The notes under the pieces: generated by a model | What the model was told of the DNA's origin: nothing | Database searches by the model: none | What the model saw: the letters and a program-made list of their open reading frames with translations, nothing else | Translations under genes and position numbers: made by a program | Shown: in pieces, positions 1 to 21,212 of the stretch | How positions within the stretch are numbered: the first letter of the stretch is position 1 | Layout: every line of letters begins with the position of its first letter | Assembly: GCA_963669155.1 (NCBI GenBank) | Contig: OZ022596.1 | Span: 10,040,353-10,104,352, forward strand | From: Arbacia lixula | Taxonomy: Eukaryota > Echinodermata > Echinoidea > Arbacioida > Arbaciidae | Direction of reading: 5' to 3' | DNA length: 64,000 nt

Positions 1-484
1 TGGTTTCAGTAAAAGAAAACTCAGCTGAATTAACATTTCAGTTATTCAAATAGTCCGATATCTTCTCATTAACGAATAAAATTCCATGAGGCTTAGCTTA
101 GGTATAAATGGATCTATAAGATCCAGATCAACATTAATAAATAAACCAAAATGTACATAATTAGTACGCTTCTCAATGCATAGGTTCGGACTAAAAAACT
201 TCACAGAAGTCAACATAAGAGAATTTACGGAATAGTTAGTGTCTTCTTCGAGGGTTAGCTTAATTAGGCAAGGCTCGAAACAGTCAACCTTATCTTCTGT
301 CCTTATTTACCTCACCACATGTCCGTAATTCCCCACTTTTGGTCGGGGAATAGCGCACATCTATGACAATACTTGTTTAAAGATAACTTTAAAAAGAATT
401 AACGCTGTCTGCCATTATCTATGCCATAATGAGGGTATACCGCATAGGTACATTATACGATGTCCATTTGATGATGGGAATACT
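1..484. other. non-genic sequence
   Basis: I see no coding exon, RNA gene or repeat that I can support here. It lies downstream of the 3' end of gene A. Confidence 0.5.
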
Positions 485-795
485 CGTTGTGCTAATACGC
501 AAGGTTGAAATTTTATGTCAGTATTTACCCTGCTCTCCCCTATGTGGTACTTACCAAGCTAAATACCACAGGTACATGTGTGATAGTTACTAACCTCCCC
601 GTGGTGCTTCTTGGGGTACCCGTTGCTACCACGCTAAATACTACGGGTACATCAGTGGTAGTTACCAACATGCCCAGTGCAAATTCGTGTGGTACCTGTT
701 GCTATAATACTAAATACCACATGTACATCTGTGCTCTTACCAAACTGTCCTGTGGTACTTCCTGGGGTATCTCTTGTTACCATGCTAAATAGCAT
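485..795. repeat. about 75-bp tandem repeat, roughly four units
   Basis: The landmark CTAAATA(C/G) recurs at 559, 634, 710 and 785, giving a period of about 75 bp. Units also share GGGTACATC-like and GGTACCYGTTGCTA-like segments. A short ORF running through it is a by-product of the repeat and has no coding character. Confidence 0.75.
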
Positions 796-1858
796 GGTGG
801 TATACTATAGTAGATAATGCTTTAGATTAGCGGGTAGTATGAATTGTATTTGTATAACCAATGTACTACTACTACTGACTTTTCCTATTTTTATTCTCAA
901 CTGTGAAGAGTAAATCATGTTCTACCAAATAAATATTAAGATATTTTATATATTACTGCCATACAGGTGCGCCTAAGCTATCAAGCTTCTACAGCTTTTA
1001 CAGGCGTCCCTTTTTCCCCATTAACCATTCATACATTCAAATTCTTAATACATGTCAAATATTACTTGTTTTGTTCATTATCTATGAAATGTATTTTTAT
1101 GTTTGTATCATTTTTTAAGTTGATTGAAAGAAATAAAGTTCAATCAAACAATCAATCAACCAATCAATCAATAAACAAAAAGGATTTTTTTTACCCTTTT
1201 ATTCCTAAAGAAAAAGTTGAGATATATCGTCTTCAAGAAACAAGCGATAATTCCATACTCACCTGTTTTTTGGTCATGTGATATCATTTGGCATAAACTT
1301 CAACAAAGTTCAATAATTTATGCTCTCAATACCAAGCCAGGAGAGACTCACTGACTTATTACACATTACATGCACTTATTATTGTTTGGGTTTAAAATTA
1401 GATTATAAGCACCAATGTTCAAGTAATGGCTCTATTTTTGTTGTAAAATATAGGTAGCAATTAACGTGTTTCTTCGATTAGTTACGGTATCAATTAAATT
1501 TTTTTTGAAAAAATGCACTTTAATCGTACAGTTCAGCTAACTATCAATTTCAAAATACAAGTACGTGTATCATGGTATGACTATTCGTTCGGGGAGAAAT
1601 TGTCATTTCAAATACACTGACCTGAATCTTATTAAGTATGAACACTGATGGTTAGAAGTAATCGCTTTGATATTTCTTGTTATCTTTTCAAACATCTTTA
1701 TATTTATCAATTACAAATGCGCCATTAAGGCATTTTTGCACTGGTAATACACACATATTTATTTAATGCAGTATGGAATCTGGTAGAGAACAAGTTGAAT
1801 CACCGTTTGCTGTACGATGTAAATTGTTTGTAATAAATGCAACATAGCCCTGTATGTT
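796..1858. other. non-genic sequence
   Basis: AT-rich DNA with a short CAAT repeat near 1140-1175. I recognise no gene. It contains possible downstream 3' UTR of gene A, including a minus-strand AAATAAA near 1758-1764. Confidence 0.4.
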
Positions 1859-1859
1859 A

Positions 1860-1865
1860 TTTATT
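1860..1865 (-). promoter_or_regulatory. possible polyadenylation signal of gene A
   Basis: A minus-strand AATAAA lies only a few bases beyond the predicted stop codon of gene A (1869-1871). Gene C has the same arrangement. The AT-rich context means it could be chance. Confidence 0.3.
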
Positions 1866-1868
1866 ATT

Positions 1869-11918
<10,050 letters not shown>

Positions 11919-11949
11919 GCTGCTTGGCGTTAGTGGAAACTTGCATGCT

Positions 11950-12846
11950 GTTAAGAACCGAGGCAAGGGAAAATATGAACTCGACACAAAGTATATATGT
12001 TAACATGTCATCGTAATAAGTTTTAAAAACCGTTGACACTTTGGAAGAATAACATTTAAAAAGGAAATACTCAAATGAAGCTGAAATACATCCATCAGTA
12101 AGCTAACAAAAGTAGGTACTTCAGAGTTACCTTTTTATGACACTTTATAAATCATGATCTGTTTATAGAATATTTTGAATATCAAATGAGATTTTCAAAC
12201 TTGAACAAATTTGGACCAAATATATGTATGTGCTTGATAACTAGCCTACAGAGATGATGAAATGCCGAAACCCCCTTTAACCAACAATCGTTAAAATCAA
12301 ACTTACTTACTATTCAGGCAGAAAGATGACAGATATGTTGCACAGCAGGTCCAACAACCATGCATACAATTGCAGCATCCCTTTCAATAAAGTCTCTGGA
12401 CTGCTAAATGTAACAGACTTGCTACACCATTATAAAAATACCCACATCCCTTCGAAGACAAATAATTCAAATAAAACTTACCACTCTTAGTACGTCAGTG
12501 TTCAGGCAAACAGCTTGGGAGGATAGAGGGTGTCTAATGCTGCGTTATGTAAAACACTTTGGACAACAACTGCGAACCTTAAATTAATCAAGCGGACCAT
12601 TACTTTACATGACCCACAGATAAAGGCGTTAGTCAGTAGCACGTCATGCTGGTACCTGCATGTTCATGTTCTGAGATGATGTTGAGAGTTAAAAAGAAGC
12701 GAAGAATTACATTGGGCTATTGCTCGACATTACCTTGTGTTTCATGATGTTAATTATCATGTTGTTCCATAAAAGGCTAATGTATATTCATTGTGATATT
12801 ACGCTATACAATATATTCGATGGCAACGTGTGAAACATGTCTGTGG

Positions 12847-12878
<32 letters not shown>

Positions 12879-14034
12879 TAGAGAAGGTAACGGTGTTAAC
12901 CCTCGGTGTGCCATTCAAAATAACACTCAATGGGATTGACGTGCATTGTTTATAAATGGGGTATGCAAAGGGTTAAAAGCCTTTAAATAGAATATCGAAT
13001 ACGACGCCCGCTTTGGAGTGATTTGCTGTGCAAACATTGTCAAGCAAACAGTGTCCATAAATAAAACAAACACATCCATGAAATTATACCAACTGTTCTT
13101 GTTTATGTTGCATTGATAATGTCTATTGGATTTTTTTTCGTTTTCTTATTTTCTCTCTTCCCATGACGTTTTTGTACTGAAGCAACACATCTATTTAAAG
13201 AGCTATTTTGTATTGCAATGTATTTATGAATTTATGCGAGCAAAGCAAATTTCAAACAATGGACAATAAACAAGATGCAAATCAAGCTTTGTTTAATGGT
13301 ATCTGAATCTGTAGGCCTTCGCTCTGTTCTAGTTGTGAGGTCTAGATGAGTTTTATACTGTGATTGTGGATGTTACATGTGCATGCCAAGTCACAATCAC
13401 TATGGTGGCGACATGAAACCCCCATGTCTCTCCTCTGAAATTGATTGTCTTGTATGTGCTGCGATTTACTCAAACTTATGAAATATAGACTCGTATTACA
13501 AAATGTCCTATACAAAGTTAAGAGTTCCTTTTTAATGTAGGTCATCTTAGATAATGCGTCGATTGTTAAGATTGACTGATTGAATTGACTGATTGATTGA
13601 CTGATTGAAGAGAACGATAACTATTTCGCTTTCTGTTTAGTGATCTACTTTTTCTCTCAATGGATATCTGTGTAATGCTTCCAATGTACCAGTAATCTAT
13701 TTAATATTACGTAATAATGCGATGTATAAGACAGTTGAGTAGTGTCGCTCTACTTTCTTTATTTCTTTCTTTAATTCCTCTTTCACTTTTCTTCTTTCCC
13801 TCTATCGATTTCTCTTCCTCTTGCTCTCCCTCTCTCTCACTCTTACGTTACGCTATTTAGGATAAGCCAATGACACATTATCACTACTATGAACTCCGTT
13901 CATTTGGTTCATCGCGGAACAACATTTTCGATTGACATCAATCATGAAAACGAAATATAATTCATCATTGCATACGGCATTTTAGGAGGTCACAATTTAG
14001 CGCTGTAACACCTTCCTAATCAAACAAAATAGCT
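11950..14034. other. intergenic, between genes A and B
   Basis: No coding exon recognised. It contains a short MITE-like AACCCT...GGGTTAA segment near 12896-12977 and a TGACTGATTGA repeat near 13575-13608. A possible 5' UTR exon donor of gene A (minus-strand GTAAGT) is near 12479. Confidence 0.4.
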
Positions 14035-15194
14035 GGGGCGGTATTCAATTCAATACTTAAGTATAAAAAATAAGACAGATACTAAGTATTTGGCTTAAAT
14101 GAAATACTCAGCAAAAATTGTTATCAACGGACGATTTTTGTCTTAAGTATTTGGCTAAGTATAAGTAAAAATATTGCTCCAATCAAGTAAATATATAAGT
14201 ATTTTTTGTACCTAAGTACGTTTGCTGTTCAAATGAGTATTTTTGACTAAGTATTTTGCCTACTCTTGATAGGACACTTAAGATAGGGCTATCCATTCAT
14301 AGTTGACAGTTCATTGCTACGTGTTTTGAGAAATGGCTGCATTCATCTTCACAATCACCGTCAAGAAACTCGCCAAAAACACGTTGCTTATCATCAGCGT
14401 GTACATCCTCTTCAAAAATACATTGACACTGAATTAATCAAACGGAAAGATAAATCGTAACGGGATTCGTCGCATAACTGAACTCGTAGCACAAGATATC
14501 ACCAAAGAGCAACACCAATCATTAAATTAGGCCATAAAGCATACACAGATTGCAGACTTTGCCTGTACGGCTACGCTACGCTACGGCACGGTACTTGTAA
14601 CCTATGCATACACTGCCATTCGTCGGCTCAGAGTGGACGATTGAAGGACCAAAGCAATGGTCATTATATTGAAGTTCTGAACGGAATAAAATACGCACCC
14701 TTTAGTAAAATCTTGTTTTACTTCATTTCGAATGCTGGTAATTGATGTCCAACGCGTATTCTTGCTCCACGGAAAGACTGAGAGTCTGTTAATGCTGTTT
14801 TAGTATTAAACTAGACCATCTAAAGCGTTGCGCGTACAATAGAGGTATTGCGAGGCAGCGCTGCGCTTCGCAGCGCTCTTCGTCTGTGGTTAGACTAGTA
14901 CCATACGTTGCGTTTTACAAAACCTATGGAAATTCACCGCACAAAATGACTGTGTGATTGTTCTTTTAACACGCAAAGAGCCATAGAGAATTTTCGCACA
15001 AAACTGTTCGCCAGCTATGATGAATCAGCTGATGTGCGTGACGTCACTATTTTTCTTAATATTTTACTTAGCTGTCGTCTACATAAGTAAAGATCTAAGA
15101 ACTGTCTTGAATATGGAATAAGCCAAATACTTAGCTGGGCCAAGTACTAAGTATTTTTTGTACTTTTCTTAAGTATTGAATTGAATACCGGCCC
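14035..15194 (+). mobile_element. degenerate Harbinger-type DNA transposon
   Basis: The ends form inverted repeats: GGGGCGGTATTCAATTCAAT at the left and its inverse closing with GAATTGAATACCGGCCC. Between them, about 14390-14530 (+) reads in shifted frames as VHPLQKYIDTELIKR then RNGIRRITELVAQDITKEQH. This matches the N-terminal part of Harbinger/PIF nucleases (typical xELIxRYRFxRxGIxxI). The rest of the transposase is gone and the frame is broken. I could not settle the target duplication. Confidence 0.6.
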
Positions 15195-15439
15195 TGGTGC
15201 TTTCTGATTGGGTACTCGACCCCCACCTACAAATACCCGATATGATTATTCCCCGAGCTGAGCGGCCTGTCCATTTACACCCAATGTGATGTTCGGGTGT
15301 TCACAACTGCGGTACCGACGTGTGTGTATGCTAGAGACGGCTAGCCAAGTGAAAATTACGGGTATTTTCAAATCGGGGTGGAGAATCCGATCAGAAGAAT
15401 GGTGATCCGGGAAAGCGCCTGATGAAACGTGAAATAAAT

Positions 15440-15640
15440 AAAGGAAGAGAGCGAGAGAAAGAGAGTAAGAGAGAGAAAGAGACAGTAAGAGTGAGAGAGA
15501 GAGTGAGAGAGAGAGTGAGTACGAGAGAGAGAAAGAGGGAGAGAGTGGGAGAGAAAGAGAGAGAGAGAAAGAGTGAGTAAGAGAAAGAGAAATCGAGAGA
15601 GGGAGAGAAAAAGAGTGAAAGTGAAAGAGGAATTAAAGAA
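15440..15640. repeat. (GA)n-rich tract
   Basis: Imperfect GAGA/AAAG purine run. ORFs on either strand (Ser/Leu- or Arg/Glu-rich) are artefacts. Confidence 0.85.
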
Positions 15641-18600
15641 AGAAATAAAAAAAGTAGAGCGTCACTATTCCACTGTCTTATACATCGCATTATTACGTAA
15701 TATTAAATCGGTTACTGGTACATGCTGGTACATGCATTGCAATCACCTACGTATTGTCGTGCCTGGGATCGGTGTCTGTTTGTAATGCTATATGCAGCGT
15801 CGAGAGGTACACGAATAACGAGCATCAGACTTGTATTTAGAGTTATGTATGAGAGTATGCGTTTATTATTTACAAACAACAAATCATATAGTTCAGATTC
15901 ACCAGATACAGATAATGAATAAAATGCGAGTCTTCCCTTGGTGAACGTTTCTCCTTTTCCTCACGAAGCTTTTTCCTCAGCTAGAGCCACGTGAGATACA
16001 ACATTTCGGGGTGTGGCCTAACTTTTGGGGGTAGCATTTACATGTAGAATATGGGAGAAGCTAGGGGTGTGGCCTCTGCCTGGTGGCTTCACTAAGAGAC
16101 AAAGAGAAAGTACTTGGAAGTGCTTGTATAGATGGAATACGGGTCAAGTGTGGTTTGGGTGAGAGGATGTTTAGAAGACTTTAATGATGTGGTCTGAGCA
16201 GGAGATACAAAGCAGTGATTGGTATAAATCAAATAGTAGATGGGGGAATGATGAAGATTTAAAGGAAGATGAACTGCTACATAACAGTATACCATAAATA
16301 ACGTAGGCTAACAAGGGTAACCTTCTCCTCTCGATGTTATTATTTTTACCCTTACCCGCACAAATGACAAGCCAATGACAGTATAAGATCTACAATACCG
16401 GACCTTGAAAACTCTACTTGTTTATTACACCATTTCATGCCAGGGGTAATGATAGATTTAACGCGGGCGCCACTTTATAGAGAGGATGAATGCGAGTGAT
16501 ATTTGGTACAGGCTACCGAGAAGACAAACATTTGCATTTTACCATAATTGATTTCTAAAATATTATGATCGTTGCACCTAAAGTGCATCCATGTACCAGC
16601 ATATACGCGAAACATTATCTAGCAACATCATTAATTTGTTCTGCAGAAGACCACGACGTATGCATTCATCCCACAAGACAATCAAGCTCATACTTGATGT
16701 CTCACTTATTGGGTAGTGAACTCGAGTCATCCGTAACCGTCCACACGTTTAAACGCAAATGAAAGAGCTATCTGCTCGATGCATGTTCAGGACCCTCCTG
16801 GGGCATAGTCGTTATTTCTTCCCCACAACACATGCCCTTGAAGTGGTAAATATCATTTTGAGAAAAAAGACATTTTCCAAAAAGAATTCCACAACACATG
16901 GGGAAGCATCTCGCACGTGACGTTACAAAATGAAAACTTTAAAACTTTCTCATCCTTTGACGGATTTTCATCAAATCTTCACTGATATGTTTCTGTCATG
17001 TCCCAGCCTTTCTTGAAACCAACTAACATTCAGGGTGAATTATTCCTTTAATCCAAAATTGTTTAGATATGATGTAATCCTAAACCCGCATTGCCCCATT
17101 TATTCACTTTTGCACACGTAATACAAGCAAATTACATATCACAATATTTCGACCGTCGCACAAAAGGTAGGAGACGAGATGCACTTTTTTGTATACATTA
17201 TATATCAAAGTAGAATATCAAAGCACCATGATCTTTATTCGTTGCATTTTCATTACGATGGAACTAGCAGTAGCATATACAAAGTTTTAAGGTACGATTA
17301 TAAAGCTTTATCAGACGAATTTAATAAATACCCATGGAATACTCGTAAGCATGGAATGAAAGTTATTAAAAAAGTATTAACATATCCAAGCAGTAAAACA
17401 CGAGACAAAATATAGCAGCATGCACACAAAACGTCATGATTCCTCGTAACCCTAAAATATCCATAGAATAAGATTCAAAATGCATGATATTCAGAAGGAT
17501 CGCTATTAAGTATGTTTATATTGTGTATATCAATAACTAGAAAATATAACTTAATATGCTTTCATATATTGATATATATACGCTGATTACAGTGATTTAT
17601 ATGAATGTTCGCTCTACATTGCAGCACAATGTAATTCAGAAATCAAAGGTGGTGATTATGGTTGAATACAATTAATGCTAAACTAAAATGAACAGTATAA
17701 TAATTGATTTATTAAGCAAATAATCAACGTTGGTGAGGGTGATGGGGGGGGGGGGGGGGACTATCAATTCCAAGGCGATCTGGATGTAGCTATCTTTACG
17801 AGGCGCAGCTGAAGAAAGATAGCGTATACATTCAGATCGCAGAGGAAGTGATAGTTTGTCTCATTACCTGAAACCAAAACTTGATTATTTGCTTTATATT
17901 CCACATCTGAAACCAACTATCTATACCAAAAATGACAATTTGACGTACAAAAGTAATGTTTACTTCTCTACCTAACCCGAGCCGCTGCCATGGGGAACAC
18001 ACGTTAGAACGCGCGTTAATTAGGACGTGCATTAGCACGCGCGTTGGACGCGTTGGTAGCTACTAGTCAATAGATAGTCCGAGTGTAACGCACTTTTATT
18101 TCGCGCGTACTCAAAATATTGATCACGCGTTAGGACTGTGAGGAGTGAAGAGATCAGCGAAACCAAAAAGTACTATCACATAGAGTGATCAGATGGACAA
18201 AACTATGTTTTGTCACGTGATCAACTCTTGACCAATCATATAGCAACATTCTCACTATGTGGAATATAATCTTTACTAGCTTCCATGCGAAGATACTATT
18301 GCAAGACTAACACGATAGTCACAGACGGTAAAAAAAATGCTGGAACAATCTTCAAGAGCATAGGCATCACAAGCAAATTTAGATTCATTTTCCTGTGAAA
18401 TATTTTGTAAATATGAATAAAAAACCTTTGTAAAATGGGATACTCTCCCGGCCGGACTCGATCACAGAATTGCGTTAGAATTTTCACCAACTCTCTTCAC
18501 TATTATGTTGTTGATGATGATTATGTTGTTGTATAGATAAATAGAAAAAAAAAGGCTTCAGTCATTTGAACCAACAAGACGCACAAAGGCATTTTTAGAG

Positions 18601-19139
18601 CCAAGCTTATCATTATTTGCCTTTCAAATTGGCGAAAGTATTTTGGGAAATCATATCTAAATCGTTAAACAGAAATTACAATTCAATATAGACTAACATT
18701 TCGTTGACACATACAGTTTTGATCAATAACTGTGACAAATTGAAGGGCAAAAACATGATTTCAATCTTATCAACATGTTAACATTCTAAAGATCTTGTGA
18801 TCACTTGACGTTTATCTCGCTTTGAAAAGTCATTACAAACGTAGTTGATATCACCTTATTATGTTTACGACAAAGGCAAATTCATTATGTGCGAAATGAT
18901 GTACTTTTTCAGGCGATATATGATATATTATTATTGATACCTGATAAAAATGTAAAGCCCAAACCAACTACTTGTATTACTTGTATTCCAGATAAACAGC
19001 TGCGCAATGTGAATTGTGTGGAGTATTTGCGAATGAAGTCACGTGTGGTACAAAAATAATAAAAACGAAGTTTTAACTATCTTTCGAGATCGACGATCTG
19101 GTACATGCGTGGTAAATAAGGAGGTGGCTCACGAAGCTG
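15641..19139. other. intergenic, between genes A and B
   Basis: No exon recognised. A partial copy of the TGACGTCACGTGCGAG MITE lies at about 16860-17055. A run of about 16 G occurs at 17744-17759. Confidence 0.4.
16860..17055. mobile_element. partial MITE, TGACGTCACGTGCGAG family
   Basis: It matches the right half of the element at 56885-57335: CTCGCACGTGACGT, TCATCCTTTGACGGATTTTC, CTTGAAACCAACTAACATTC, ending TATTCCTTTAA. Confidence 0.6.
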
Positions 19140-19369
19140 TGTGTGTGTGAAGGAGTGAGAGGGGGAGAGAGGGAGAGAGAGAGGGGGGGGGGAAGGAGGG
19201 AGGGGGATTTTGAGAGAGAGGGAGAGAGAGAGAGAAAGAAAGACAGAGAGGGAGAAAGGGAAAGAGAAAGTGTATGTGAGAGAGGGGGGAGGGAGAGAGA
19301 GAGAGAAAGAAAGACAGAGAGAAAGAGAGAGGGGAGGGAGAGAGCGAAAGCGAGAGCGAGAGAGATAGA

Positions 19370-19413
<44 letters not shown>

Positions 19414-19440
19414 AAGAGAGAGGAAGAGAGAAAGTTAAAT
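19140..19440. repeat. (GA)n/(GGGA)n tract
   Basis: About 300 bp of nearly pure purines with GAGA and GGGA blocks. Long ORFs on both strands (up to 227 codons on the minus strand) arise only from the repeat. Confidence 0.85.
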
Positions 19441-20896
19441 AAAGAAGAAGAGATAGTGTCAAAAAGAGAGGGGTGAAGAGAACCGCACATAGAAAGGACA
19501 AGAGGGTTAGACAGTGAGTGATAAAGACACAGATAGAGGTAGAGAAAAGGAATATAAAAGAGAGGTATACATTAAATGTTACAGACATCAAGAAGTATAA
19601 TGTTAACTTACATACTACTTTCAAATACCTAAATGTGACAGATGTGACAATTTGTGAAACAGAGATAGAGAGTGATACTAAAAAAGTGTTTAAAAAGTGC
19701 GTCGCTGACCGGGATAGTACGTTATGTGAATGCAGGTTATGCTCGCTACGAAACAAGGTGTAAACATAAATTCTTTTATCCCTGAAAAAAAAAAATCAGT
19801 GAAGCCGTTGCAGTGATATTTCACACCTGGCATTGTTATGGTATACTGCAGATGAACGCCGGATTCCAGAGGGGTGCGCCCCAAGCTGTTCTTAAGCTGA
19901 GTACGACTTTACGCACGACTGGTTATCTTTTCTTGTGCTAAATGAGATACCACACTTTGTTCCTGCGTTATCATAGTGGGACTTCCAACAATACTAATCA
20001 ACTTTAACAAATCATAAACTTTGTATTCAGACACTTAATTGTTAACAACAACAAAAAAATAATTTATAACCATCAGATCTTTAGCTGATGGGAATCAAAA
20101 TCATTGAGAATCCTATTTAGCACTAGAGAGGATCACCAGATCACCAGAGGATCAACAGCTTGGTGAAGACCTTAGAGCGCTGCGAAGCAGCGCAAGACGG
20201 ATTACCCCCCGAAAAGGATGTAGTACGACATGGGCCGGTGAGGGCGCCATTATTTTTAAAAATGTTCCTGGATTCACTCAATGTGAGACACTTTTATTAT
20301 TCTCTGTAAGCAATTATACGCGATGTGCATGCACAGCCACGCAGGCAGCGCGCTGCTCTGCATCCTAAAATGGCGGCGGTTTCGCAACATGGCGTACTAC
20401 ACTTTTTGTGTGCAAATGCGCGCGAGTAATCAGTCTTACGGTGCTTTGCTGCTTTCTATGGTCATGAAGGTCTTTGCTACAAAGTCCTGGGCAGACGTCA
20501 CGATCCAATCAGTCGTGCGACTCTGCTACTGGCTAAATAGCAGAACCCGGTCATAAGATTTGTGCGAGGACGTGACGTCACATCTTTCTGTTGTAGGCCA
20601 TTACAACCATAAAATCGTGGTTACATCGTGTTATCTCCAGTGGCCTTAACTCTTCCTGTGCGGAACAAAAGCCGCTCTAGGAGGCATGTGTATAACGGCC
20701 GCCGCGGACGACACGATTCTTCAGTCGGCAAGGGCCTTCGACTGGAAATATGACGTCACCTTCCTGCACAAATCCAATGACCGGGTCCTGCAATTCAGCC
20801 AGTAGTCGCAGTATGGTGAGACTAATGGGATCGTGTCTTGGTGGACACAATTCCATCTGTACAAGTCAAATGCTGCTCCAGGAAATATATACATCA
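19441..20896. other. intergenic / possible 3' end of gene B
   Basis: No exon recognised. About 20480-20830 holds a dispersed repeat with AATCCAATGACCGGGTCCTG; relatives are near 42600-42680 and 54300-54440. If gene B splices at 21043 its last exon should be here, but I could not identify it. Confidence 0.4.
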
Positions 20897-21033
20897 GGAC
20901 CCTGTTGCATAAAATTTACTATTGATAGTAACTTTGCTACGAATTGTAACTTCTATGGAAGCCTTGAATTTGATTGTTAAGTGATGTCACCTTTACAGTT
21001 ACCATTGATGGTAAGTTTAATGCAACGGGATCT
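20897..21033. mobile_element. short MITE at the 3' end of gene B
   Basis: About 137 bp with inverted ends: GGACCCTGTTGCATAAAATT at the left and TTAATGCAACGGGATC at the right. Internal CTATTGATAGTAACTTTGC / TTACCATTGATGGTAAG are also paired. Similar ends appear near 30295-30428 and 59005-59150. It overlaps the last part of the open frame of gene B. Confidence 0.65.
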
Positions 21034-21212
21034 AGAACATACCGGTTTCGTTCTTGATTTCAGGGGCTTAGAGCCCCCAGCACCGACGGCTCCCGGGCAG
21101 GCAAGACACGCCATCCTCACCAAGACCACCACGCCGACTAGGACGGCGATAGCTGCCGCTAGATACCCCATCGCTGTGGTGATCTCCAACTCATTGTCGG
21201 TTATCGCAGCTT
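20977..21212 (-). CDS. Gene B last recognised exon: transmembrane segment
   Basis: Acceptor TTACAG, phase 1. It encodes EAAITDNELEITTAMGY, then a hydrophobic stretch LAAAIAVLVGVVVLV, then a tail RMACLACPGAVGAGG with two cysteines near the membrane (possible acylation sites; inference). The frame runs to TAA at 20977-20979. A strong donor-like GTATGT occurs at 21042, so the exon may really end at 21043. The last about 17 codons before the stop lie inside a MITE. Confidence 0.65.

Noticed and set aside
19073-19756. 227-codon Ser/Leu-rich ORF on the minus strand
   Set aside because: It reads through a GA microsatellite; other frames are open too.
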